A DNA stretch of 64,000 nucleotides, from assembly GCA_022496805.1 (NCBI GenBank), contig CM040103.1, positions 24,588,320-24,652,319 on the forward strand, given 5' to 3'. A program made the position numbers and the translations under genes. How positions within the stretch are numbered: position 1 is the stretch's first letter; the number at the start of each line of letters is the position of its first letter. Below the pieces are notes generated by a model. The model was not told the DNA's origin and did no database searches. It worked only from the letters and a program-made list of their open reading frames with translations. Positions 1 through 10,741 of the stretch are shown here, piece by piece. This stretch comes from Pohlia nutans (taxonomy: Eukaryota > Streptophyta > Bryopsida > Bryales > Mniaceae).

Positions 1-290
1 TCAGAATATTAATACAAGCCCATTCCTAATATAAAACACTTGTGGCATGGCATTTGGATGATGGTACAACATCGTGGAAGGCATATAATCATTCCTTGTA
101 AGCCCTGAATTTTAATACAAGCCCATTCCTAATATAAAACACATGTGGCATGGCATTTGGATGATGGTACAACATCGTGGAAGGGTTATAGTCATTTCTA
201 GTAAGCTTAGAATATTAATTCAAGCCCATTCCTAATATAAATCACTTGTGGCATGGCATTTGGATGATGGTAGAACATTGTGGAAGGGTT
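1..290. repeat. Tandem repeat, unit about 103 bp, three copies
   Basis: Three direct copies of an AT-rich unit containing the words CAAGCCCATTCCTAATATAA and GTGGCATGGCATTTGGATGA lie end to end, the first cut by the window edge. The shared word ATGGTACAACATCGTGGAAG recurs at about 61, 163 and (diverged) 267, giving the period. No coding content is evident. After the array (290-790) the sequence is AT-rich, with scattered ACGGGTT words and a short TA run near 620. Confidence 0.85.
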
Positions 291-799
291 CTAAAAAGAT
301 GAATCAGTTTTTGGACGGGTTCAATTTACTTTGGACGGGTTCTAAAAAAAAAAAAATTGTAAAATTTCCGAAAACAATAATTGGTGCAAATGTCAATTAC
401 ATTTTGTCATATAGGACATGTGAATGTAAGCATAATGGAGTCAAACTACTCATACTTAATGAATATAACAATCTTCAAGAGATCGATTCACGTGCACACA
501 ATGATTCATGAACTACAATATTTAGAACCTTTGTAACACAATGTCAAAGATTATAATTGAAGGTACACTTAGAAATTGAATAATTAATATTTTATATAAG
601 CATGTTCAGAATTTCATATATATATATATATATATTTTCAAAACATTAGGGGACGGGTATTTTCAATTTGGAACCGACTTTGCGCCGGGTTGATTTTTTT
701 TTCAACCTTTCCATGGACGGGTTGATTTTAAAATTACCGGTTTCGGGATGGGTTGCAATTTTTTTTTACCTTTCAAAGCAGCAATTGAAGGTAGACAAA

Positions 800-1348
800 G
801 CCCACATGTCAACCGCAAAAGCCAGATTGGGAAATATATGATAATTCCAACATTCAAGCTAGAGATGGATGGGAATCGGAACCAACTCCATGGACAGCCT
901 TGATAGCCACTCGGTACGAGGGATGGGTCCACGTAGACCGTGCTTTTTGGCCTAGAGAGCGGCACGAGCGAAATTGTATCAACGCGAACGGCAAGTGGAC
1001 CCAGGTCAGCAATATCCCTATGAAATGGAGGATGTTGTGCGTGCTGAGGGCAATTTCGATGATCGTGCGTACGCGAAGCACAACGTTCTGTTGGCGATAG
1101 TTGCGATGGTCTATGCGGAGAGTGTGTTGAACGTGGAGGTGGATTGGTCCTCCCTCCCATCGGGCCTTCGGGAATCGTACTTAGTGAGGAGGCCCATAAA
1201 CATTCCCATTAAGCCCATGCAGCAATGGTTTAATGACAACCCGGACCTACTGGAGAAACCCGCCCCTAGTGATGATGATGACGACGACGATGATCCTAAT
1301 ATTTGGGATGAGGTTCAAGAGGCAATGAACGCACCGAGAACATTCTAA
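800..1348 (+). pseudogene. Partial, frameshifted copy of the N-terminal domain of the RING/coiled-coil gene at 2751
   Basis: From about 800 the translated sequence follows the N-terminal domain of the downstream gene: shared words include TPWTALIATRY, WVHVDRAFWPR, HERNC, SNIP-KWRM, AIVAMVYAESVL and YLVRRP. The frame breaks once. Compared with GATATCGGATGAC near 3081-3093, one G is missing between 1058 and 1059, so the match jumps frame there. Upstream of 800 the matching frame meets a TAG. After the shared domain the copy has its own short acidic tail (a run of Asp codons at about 1269-1292) and stops at 1348, so the coiled coil and RING of the longer gene are absent. The role of the domain is unknown. 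This is a decayed or truncated paralogue; a sequencing error could explain the single base but not the missing C-terminus. Confidence 0.75.
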
Positions 1349-1837
1349 ATGTTGAGGGCGTAACGTATACATCTATATAATTATAGTATTATAGTTTTGT
1401 TGGACATTATGTGTACGGTATTGTACGCCTTAGTTTTATACGTGTACTTATACAATGGCAAATTTTGGATCTCAATTTTGTTTAGCCATTATAAGTGTTA
1501 ATGAGATGGAGTCTCACCCCCAATATTATCATTTGCCATTGTTATTCGTATTTTTGCAACTTTATGTATTTTGACTAGGATTTACGATATGTGGAAAATG
1601 CACCCATGAGTCTCGGTACTCCCATTTGAAACTCTTTTGCAGAGATGGGTGCGTAACATCATTAGAATCACCCTCAATTTTTTTTTTCATTTCTGAAAAA
1701 CGAAATTCCATATGTTACTGGTATTTTGCGAACTCTATGTTCTTTGACTTTGGTGAAAAATGAATCCACAAGTCCGGGGACAGTGTTTTCAATTTTCTTT
1801 TTCCTACATGGGTTCCTAGGTAAGGACAGTCGGAAGT

Positions 1838-2342
1838 GGCAGTCAGGGAGGCGGATCGTGGGCCGTTGGATGAGGGCAGTCGGACTCAGGCCGACGCATT
1901 TGGGCCGTCGTGAACGGGCAGTTGGGAGGGGCAGTCGGGGAGGGACAGTCGGATCTTGGGGCGTTGGATCATGGCACTCGAATCCGAGCCGTTCAGTACG
2001 GGCAGTCGGGAGGGGGCAGTCGGATTTTAGGCCGTTCGATGAGGGCAGTCGGGTTCCGGGCGTCGAATCCCAGCCGTTCAGTAAGGGCAGTCGGGAAGGG
2101 GGGCAGTGGAGAGGGGCAGTCGAGAGGGGCAGTCGGGGCGGGCAGTCGGATCGTGGCCGTTCGATGAGGGCAATCGGGTTCCGGGCGTCGAATCTCAGCC
2201 GTTCATTAAGGGCAGTCGGGAAGGGGGGCAGTGGGGTGGGACAGTCGGGGCGGGCAGTTGGATCATGGCCGTTCGATGGGGGCAGTCGGGGTTGGCAGTC
2301 GGGGGGGGGCAGTCGCACGAGGGCAGTCGGAGGGGGGGGGGG
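1838..2342. repeat. GC-rich minisatellite built on GGGCAGTCGG
   Basis: About 500 bp made of degenerate units carrying GGGCAGTCGG, interspersed with longer words such as GCCGTTCGATGAGGGCAGTC and TCCGGGCGTCGAATC that recur at about 2035, 2060, 2155 and 2185. Larger units of roughly 100 bp are visible inside the array. It ends in a G run directly before a TATA box. All its open frames are simple repeat translations and I do not treat them as genes. The same core, in reverse orientation, lies before the kinase-like gene at 7400-7500. Confidence 0.85.
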
Positions 2343-2349
2343 CAAATTG

Positions 2350-2356
2350 TATATAA
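2350..2356 (+). promoter_or_regulatory. Candidate TATA box of the RING/coiled-coil gene
   Basis: TATATAA followed by GG sits immediately after the GC-rich array and about 400 bp before the first ATG at 2751. The arrangement (array, TATA box, gene) is repeated at 7512-7519. The transcription start is not known. Confidence 0.5.
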
Positions 2357-2518
2357 GGTGGAGGACGTGGCTCATTTTTTCACGCCCATTGACCTTCTAG
2401 AGCACATTGACAGGGTCTGCTTTTAGCAACCGCCGCCACGTGCTCGTCGGTGATTGAGTGGCCTCTGAGGCGGAGTATTTCTTTGGAAACTTTACCTCAG
2501 GGGTTCAAAATCATATTT

Positions 2519-2574
2519 ATGTTACTTGTTACTTGTGACTTGTTACTTGTTACTTGTGACTTGTGACTTGTTAT
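2519..2574. repeat. Heptamer array TTACTTG/TGACTTG
   Basis: Eight or so direct copies of a 7-bp word alternating GTTACTT and GTGACTT, inside the presumed 5' untranslated region of the gene starting at 2751. Confidence 0.8.
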
Positions 2575-2750
2575 TTGGGTGTGGATCGGTTTAGGGAAAT
2601 GACCGTCAAATTCAACACTATTTTGAAGTGCTATTTAACGGTTTTTAATACAAGTTGCACGATTTTGGAGTGCGAGGTTCAGTAAGTAGGTTTTACGGTA
2701 CCGAAGACTTTAGAAGGGACGGGAAGTTGCTGCTCCAATCAAATTTGACG

Positions 2751-5399
2751 ATGGCGGATGGTGTTAATCGACGACGGTCTAGATCCGAATTTGTTCAAGG
2801 GGTGGAGGTAAACGAACCAAAGAAAAGTAAACCGAAAGGCAAACCTCAGGACTTTCAGTGGGATATTTATAATAACCTCGACATTCTTGCGAAACCGGGT
2901 TGGGAAGAACAAACGACTCCGTGGACTGCTTTGATAGCGACCCGCTATGTGAATTGGGTCCATGTGGACCGTGCATTTTGGCCACGAGATCTCCATGAGC
3001 GGAATTGTGTGAGCGCCTCTGCCAAGTGGACCCAGATCAGCAACATTCCAATAAAATGGAGGATGTTGAGCGTGTTGAGGGCGATATCGGATGACCCTAA
3101 ATACGCTAAACACAACATTCCGTTGTGTATTGTCGCGATGGTGTATGCGGAGAGTGTCTTGAAAGTGCAAGTGGATTTGTCCTCGCTTCCGTCGTATGTG
3201 CGCCAAGCATATTTAGTGAGGAGGCCGAAGGAGATTCCCATGGTGCCAATTCCACAATGGTTTATCGAAAACCATGATTTGCTGTATCCGCCAAAGAATT
3301 ACAGTGGGCCCAGTACAATGGATGATATGCAAGTGGACGAAGAATTGTTAGACGAAGTCATTGCAAATTTGAGCATCCGAGCCTTTGTAGAGGTACCACG
3401 ACAAACGCCCCCCGTACAAATCTTTGACGGAGAGGACGAGAACATGGGTAGTGCAGTAGAAACAGAGGCAGTTGCAACGGGGGCCCCACCTACGGAAGAG
3501 GCGGATGCGGCGATGCCCGATTTTGAAACCATAACAACGGATGTGATTATGGATGACACGGTGTTACCGAGTACGCCCGTTTTACCGGGAGGGGAAGGAT
3601 TTCAAGGCATAAACGTCGCACCGAGTACATTGGATGGGACCCACGTTCACGGCACGGATATTGGTGACCTCATTAGAAAACATGAGACAGAGGTCGCAGC
3701 TCTGCGCGCCAGGGTGACGTTTTTAGAAGGCAAACTTGCTGAGCTGGGTTTCAAGGAAGATGCTTCAAACGCTGATTCCATGGTATGGAGCGACGATTTT
3801 TTTGTCCCCGTTGATCAAAGCATTTCGAGTGTTCCACCACCGGAATGTATGGGGAAGGGGAAGGAACCAATGACCTCGTCGCAGTTGTGGAAGTACGAGG
3901 AACGTGTCGCGGCAATGAATCGCGAGGACAAACTGCAATACGAACGGGACGCTGCTCTAGATTGCATCGTGACCATGGAGTCTTTGGCCGGTGAAGTCAT
4001 GTCAAAGAACCTCGCTCTAGAAAATGAAAACGAGGAGTTCAAAAAAAAAATAGAGCGTGTTCTCAGTTGCGGTAACTTTGAGAATCATGAAGAGCTTGCA
4101 GACTTGAGGTCCCGCATAATGGTGTATGAAGTCCAACACGATAACTCAGAGGAGTTGGAGCAGCAAACTAAAAGTCTTAGAAAGGAGTATGGCGAACTTG
4201 CTACGCAATTTGATGACTGGGCAACTGTTGCCATTTTTGCAGCAGCATGAGTGAGGGCATTGGAGACGGAGATGGAGCAAGTTCAAGTGGAATGGGGGAG
4301 GGACGGTAGATTGCGGAATCTGATGCTCACATCTTGGGCCGAAGTTGATTCAATGTATGACGATGACTGGCCAACGACGGCTCAAGGGATTGATTGGCCG
4401 AAATTACCAATCCAACACCGCTGGAATCCTCTCAAAGAGTATGACAGCATCACATCAGGAATGCAGCGCAAGTGGCCTTCGCCTAACGAATCAGTTCAAG
4501 ACGGTACCCAGTGCATTATTTGCAACAACTATTTTGGACCGGAGGGTTTTTGGTCATTAGGAAGTTGTAGACATTGCTTCCATGTGCAGTGCCTTTTACC
4601 ACGAATGATTTCCGTCCGACGGTGCCCAGTTTGCCTAAGCCCTTTCTACCGCCGGTTGTATGAAACATTCGGATTGCTACCGTTCATGCCAAGTCATTGG
4701 AGGTACAACGCAACAGATTTTGCGGGATTTGTAACCAACGCAGAAATTGGGAAGACGGTAGAATGGAGCTGGAAGCACAACATGAGCACGCAGCAAATGT
4801 ACATCGAGAGGCGGGGTTGGAACTGGCACGAGAGGCCAGAGAACGTACTTCTGGCCGCTAATTTGATGTACCCGAACAAAGCTCCAGACTTCGGCTTGAA
4901 ACGCTATTTTTACCAAGTATTCGGGTATTATTGGGACTCGAGAACGGGGCGGTTGGTGAAAGGAGAACTTCCCGTTAGATTGAAGGTGAATCACATGGGC
5001 GAGACTATACGTCCGCAGAGCGATATAGAGGCCCCTATCATAAGCAGGGGGACCAATATCTCTCACGAGGAGTCGTACCACAAACCTAGACTATGGAGGC
5101 AGGCGATCTATGTACTGTTGCACCAGGTATCTCCAGAGACACAACGGTATTTGAAAGCCAGACAAGAGGGTAGAATCCGACGTTCAAATTTGGTTATTAC
5201 AGAAGACGCAGTTTGTTACCGCACTAGAGGCAAACTCCAACGGATTCATCGGGCGGCTGCAAACGAAACACCTGTGTATGCGCCACCAAGAGTGATACAA
5301 GAGGGCGAAGGTTCAAGTGGTAGAACACTGACGGAGCGCGCAGTGGATGAAGGAGTCCCTATTAACCCCGATATCAGTTTAGAATCGGATGAGGAATAG
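2751..5399 (+). CDS. Coiled-coil RING-H2 protein, interrupted by one in-frame TGA
   Basis: The first ATG is at 2751; an open frame runs to a TGA at 4248-4250 and continues in the same frame to TAG at 5397-5399. Without the stop the product would be about 882 residues. Order: an N-terminal domain of unknown function (about residues 40-180, also present at 800-1348), an acidic low-complexity region, long heptad-rich coiled coils (about 300-520) that run straight across the stop, then a RING-H2 finger from about residue 588 with CIIC, CRHCFH, C and CPVC in the usual spacing, and a basic C-terminal tail. RING fingers of this type usually act in E3 ubiquitin ligases; that role is inferred. Because the coiled coil continues across the TGA, a nonsense mutation (possibly CGA to TGA) is more likely than two genes. 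Recoding, or an error in the sequence, remains possible. No introns are needed. Confidence 0.75.
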
Positions 5400-5519
5400 G
5401 GAATGTAGCTATATTTAAATAGTCATGCATGTTTGCATCATTTTCCTCGAATACAAATGCACGGTAGAGATCTTTTTTTTTCCATCTAATTACGGTTTTT
5501 TATGTTGTTGTGGTACATT

Positions 5520-7254
<1,735 letters not shown>

Positions 7255-7500
7255 GTGGTACGTTTAAGGGTTAACCCGTCGGCCCTTAACCCGTCGGCCC
7301 TAAACCTCTCGGCCCTAAACCCGTCGGCCCTTAACCCGACGGCCCTTAACCCGTCGGCCCTTAACCCGTCGGCCCTAAACCCGTCGGCCTGTATCCGACG
7401 GCCCCCCTCCGACTGCCCTAATCCCGTTGTCTCTATCCGACGGCATGCGTCGACTGTCCTGCCCCGACTGCCATGCCCCGACTGCCGAAACCCTAACCCG
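7255..7500. repeat. GC-rich minisatellite: GGCCCTTAACCCGTC units then CCGACTGCC units
   Basis: About ten direct copies of a 15-bp unit reading CGGCCCT(T/A)AACCCGT, with internal variants of 10-15 bp, pass into a stretch where CCGACTGCC recurs. That word is the reverse complement of the GGCAGTCGG core of the array at 1838. It ends about 12 bp before a TATA box. Its translations (SALNPSALNP and the like) are repeat artefacts. Confidence 0.85.
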
Positions 7501-7511
7501 ACGGCCGCCTC

Positions 7512-7519
7512 TATATATT
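7512..7519 (+). promoter_or_regulatory. Candidate TATA box of the kinase-like gene
   Basis: TATATATT just after the GC-rich array and about 150 bp before the ATG at 7671. It mirrors the TATA box at 2350 in its relation to an upstream array. Confidence 0.5.
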
Positions 7520-7670
7520 GAGGGCCGCCCCTCATTTACTGCTGCCAGTTTCGACCGCTCCTCAGAGGAACCCGTGACCAATCCTGCGCTCGCAGATTTG
7601 TTTGGGTTTCCGGAGCGGTAAGTTTCTGGCTTTTTTGGGGGAGGAGTTTTTAATTTTTTTAATAAAAAGT

Positions 7671-9449
7671 ATGGAAAGGAACAGCGGATTCAAGCAACCT
7701 CCGAAGAGAATGAGGATCGTAGGACAGAGCTCGATGGCTACAACATCGACTGGGGACCAAAGCCAGTGGTTGCAGCACGTGGCAGGTACATCAGGTGGCG
7801 GGGACCACAGCCAGGCATCGCAACGTGTGGCAAGTATATCGGTAGGCGTGCAAGATCTTGAGTTTGGTCCCACCGCAAGTGCGTCTGTTGGAACTAGGCC
7901 CATGGACCCACCACGAAGCATTGAAGTCACTGGAGGGAGTAGTTCCCAAGCGCGGAGTACCTTGCTGTCAGGTTCTACCTCTGGATGCTCGGGGAGAAAG
8001 AGGAAGCACCTAACACCGGAGGAGAGGAGAAACCGGCCCAAAATTTCTTCAAGGGGCTGCCTGCTATTAGTTCAACGTTTGACGTTGCTGTTCTTTAAGA
8101 AGAAGTCAAAGGAGTATTTGGAAACCAAGTACTTGCACCACGGAGTGCATAGCCTCTTGGCAGTAATCGAGGACATGAAGATGTATTTAGCAGACGCTAT
8201 CGAACAGGATCCAAGGCATCATGATGCTCCCAGTGCTGCGGGCTATGGACATTGGTTCCATGAGCAAGTGCAGCAAGGCGTGTACAATCCGACGCAACTC
8301 TATGAGCCAACTCACCCTAAGGCAATTGAATCCCTAACTACCTCTGAACCAGACCTAGAATATGAGAAGCTGCTTTGGTGGAAGACTTACGCCCAACAGG
8401 TGAAAGCCGCGGCGACACGTATGCCTCCATGGGCTGACAAGTTGCTGGTGGGTCATCTTTCTTCACACGGTAGAACCGGAATCATGTGGATTCCGAGGTC
8501 AGCTGATATTGTGAGCAAAAGTGGTGAACAATTTCAGGGGGCGTATGGCAAGGTGCGGCAAGTATCAATTCATAATTTTGCACCGATTCCAAGTCATATG
8601 GTTTTTGCTGAGAAGATAAGCAAGATTGCCAGAAAAGACAAAACCAAGGCAAGAAAGGAACTTTCTTGCGAGGCCCTAGTGAATCCCGTGGACCACCCGG
8701 GGATGATAAAATTCTTTGCGTTATCGGCGGAGAACATGTCTGCGTTCACCATATGGTGGAATGGGAATTCAGTAGCGTCGGTGAAGCGGATTGAGCAGCC
8801 TTTTAAAAGCATACATCCTGATACTATGCTGGGAATGGAAGGGATGGATTCAGAGGTCCGTCGGAGGATTGCGGCTTATCGTAAGCAGCATTCCTGGCTA
8901 GACTGGGCCTTCATGAACATCATCGATGTGTTACACAAAAGCGGCGTGCAACACAATGATTTGAGCCCATCCAACATCCTCATACATTTTCCACCAGAGA
9001 GACGTGAAGATGTGTACATTGGGGTGTGCGATTGGGGCATGGCATCTTGGAGTGGTGAAGAACCTTATTCGAATAACTGGGCAAGAGACGAGGCGGACCT
9101 GAAAGCAAAAAAGGCGGCGCGATGGTGGGTTGCACCGGAGTTGTGTTATATGCTACCCCAGGAAGTTGATGGGGTGGTTGTATCTCCTAGCACTAAACCG
9201 ACAAAGCACACTATGAAGTCGGAGGCGTATGCAACGGGGAAACTTGCAAGATATATATTTGACAATGCGATGGCATCAACGCTCTTTAGAGGAGATGAAA
9301 CGACCCATGTCATGTGGAATAGGGCTTTGGATGGCCTCACCTTGGACGACCCGAAAGAGCGACACACCGTGGCCCATGCAGTGAACTCGTTGAAAGCAAA
9401 CCCATACCGTCTCATGACTCCAACCCAATGTTACCGTTACAATATATAA
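7671..9449 (+). CDS. Protein kinase-like protein, 592 residues, single exon
   Basis: The first in-frame ATG is at 7671; the frame is open upstream but without an ATG. The first 150 residues are low-complexity (Ser, Thr, Gly, Gln). A kinase-like fold follows: a glycine-loop-like GAYGKVR near residue 290, a candidate ATP-binding lysine in FAEKI, an Arg/Lys/Glu-rich helix with a possible partner glutamate (ARKELSCEAL), a catalytic loop reading HNDLSPSN near residue 427 (HND in place of HRD, with Asp and Asn kept), DWG near 454 in place of DFG, and VAPEL near 487. The key catalytic residues are therefore present, so activity is possible although the motifs are unusual. The substrate is unknown. 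I cannot place it in a named kinase family; it may belong to a lineage-specific multicopy family. An AATAAA lies at 9552-9557. The gene is convergent with the methyltransferase gene whose stop is at 10742. Confidence 0.8.
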   Translation: MERNSGFKQPPKRMRIVGQSSMATTSTGDQSQWLQHVAGTSGGGDHSQASQRVASISVGVQDLEFGPTASASVGTRPMDPPRSIEVTGGSSSQARSTLLSGSTSGCSGRKRKHLTPEERRNRPKISSRGCLLLVQRLTLLFFKKKSKEYLETKYLHHGVHSLLAVIEDMKMYLADAIEQDPRHHDAPSAAGYGHWFHEQVQQGVYNPTQLYEPTHPKAIESLTTSEPDLEYEKLLWWKTYAQQVKAAATRMPPWADKLLVGHLSSHGRTGIMWIPRSADIVSKSGEQFQGAYGKVRQVSIHNFAPIPSHMVFAEKISKIARKDKTKARKELSCEALVNPVDHPGMIKFFALSAENMSAFTIWWNGNSVASVKRIEQPFKSIHPDTMLGMEGMDSEVRRRIAAYRKQHSWLDWAFMNIIDVLHKSGVQHNDLSPSNILIHFPPERREDVYIGVCDWGMASWSGEEPYSNNWARDEADLKAKKAARWWVAPELCYMLPQEVDGVVVSPSTKPTKHTMKSEAYATGKLARYIFDNAMASTLFRGDETTHVMWNRALDGLTLDDPKERHTVAHAVNSLKANPYRLMTPTQCYRYNI

Positions 9450-9900
9450 TTCATAGTTTTTTCCCCTTAGTGCAACATTGGATCCTACAAGTTTGCATTT
9501 AGTTGAATTTTACAATGTAAGTCCTTTTCAAGGACAACTTTTCCATGCGTAAATAAATATTGTTTTCTGAATTTGCGTGTTGTGCATGTTGCATCCATGA
9601 TTGGAATCTTCATTTGATCTAGATGTACAACTAAAAGTTGTACATTATGAATTTCTGAGTCTAGGCAGACGTTTAGATATATAATTGCTATGCCCTACAA
9701 TTTTTAAATTAATTTTGAAACTGAAATCCAAAATCCAACCCTGAATTTCAGTATAAATATAGCATTGGCAATTTCTGAATAAAATTTTCAGTATAAATAC
9801 GGCATAGAGTATTTCTGAATAAAATTTTCAGTGATTTGTTAAATTGTAATACTCTAAGTTTAGTGACTTCTGGATATCTGTTTGTCAATTAAAATCTTTT
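9450..9900. other. AT-rich 3' flank
   Basis: No gene is visible. A short direct repeat, CAGTATAAATA(C/T)(A/G)GCAT, occurs at about 9749 and 9790. Confidence 0.6.
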
Positions 9901-9916
9901 GGATGGATGATAGACA

Positions 9917-10345
9917 GAAGGGGGCCATTCAGAACATGACAGACGGGAAAGAGGGCAGACGGAATGAGGGGTAGACGGGATGAGGGGCAGACGGAGTGAG
10001 GGGCGGACGGGGTGAGGGGCAGACGGGATGAGGGGCAGACGGGATGAGGGGCAGACGGAGTGAGGGGCGGACGGGTTGAGGGGCAGACGGGGTAAGGGGC
10101 GGACGGAATGAGGGACAGACGGTCACGGACAGACGGGATGAGACCGACGGGCTGGGGCAGACGGGCTGGGGCAGACGGGCTGAGGCAGTTGGGCTGAGGC
10201 AGTCGGGTCTGGGCAGATGGACCTACACCGTTGGATTGAGGCAGTCAAATGCAGCGGATAGATCTAAATCGTCGGATTCGAGCAGTCGGTTGGGAAGGGG
10301 GCAGTCGGGCAACATGGCAGTCGGAGGGAAGGGGCAGTCGGAGTG
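9917..10345. repeat. 16-bp minisatellite (GACGGGATGAGGGGCA) grading into GGGCAGTCGG units
   Basis: About a dozen direct 16-bp units in 9945-10135, then GGGCTGGGGCAGAC units, then irregular GCAGTCGG words to 10345. It belongs to the same sequence family as the arrays at 1838 and 7255 but here lies between the 3' ends of two convergent genes. Open frames inside are repeat translations. Confidence 0.85.
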
Positions 10346-10388
10346 AGGCACACTGACTGAGGGTAAAACATTTACCCGGGACCACATA

Positions 10389-10426
10389 GCCACGTAGGAC
10401 ACGACTTCCAAGGGGTCCTACGTGGC
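10389..10426. repeat. Perfect 12-bp inverted repeat with ACGT core
   Basis: GCCACGTAGGAC (10389-10400) and its exact reverse complement GTCCTACGTGGC (10415-10426) are separated by 14 bases. The arms contain CCACGTA, similar to plant ACGT-core (G-box-like) elements. It could be a hairpin or a paired binding site; its function is unknown. The stretch from here to 10700 holds short repeats (TAGGTTGACCCTA, CACGACATGATG) and no gene. Confidence 0.7.
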
Positions 10427-10701
10427 CATGCCACATGTGATTCTTGAGCCACGTCTAGCTTGCAAGGTGGCAGAAAGGTAACTGTTTTAACCCTACCTGG
10501 TGAAAAGACTAGGTTGACCCTACCTGCAGTCTAGGTTGACCCTATCGTGTTGTGCCGGAGGGGTCCGACACGACATGATGGGCATGACACGACATGATGA
10601 ACAACCCTGATGACACCTCCTCTCACTTATAAATTTTTCGGAAATTATGGACATATATTAAAATCAAAATCCTAGATCAAAATCAACCTCAGAGGTTCAG
10701 A

Positions 10702-10724
10702 GGTTTAGGGTTTAACCCTAAACC
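10702..10724. repeat. Head-to-head telomere-motif palindrome
   Basis: GGTTTAGGGTT, one T, then AACCCTAAACC: plant telomere repeats meeting head to head. The palindrome is flanked by direct copies of CTAGATCAAAATCAACCTC (about 10672 and 10725). It lies in the 3' untranslated region of the minus-strand gene ending at 10742. Confidence 0.8.
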
Positions 10725-10741
10725 CTAGATCAAAATCAACC

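Noticed and set aside
1674..2426. Frames of 85-233 codons on both strands over the GGGCAGTCGG array
   Set aside because: Simple translations of the minisatellite; several frames are open at once on both strands.
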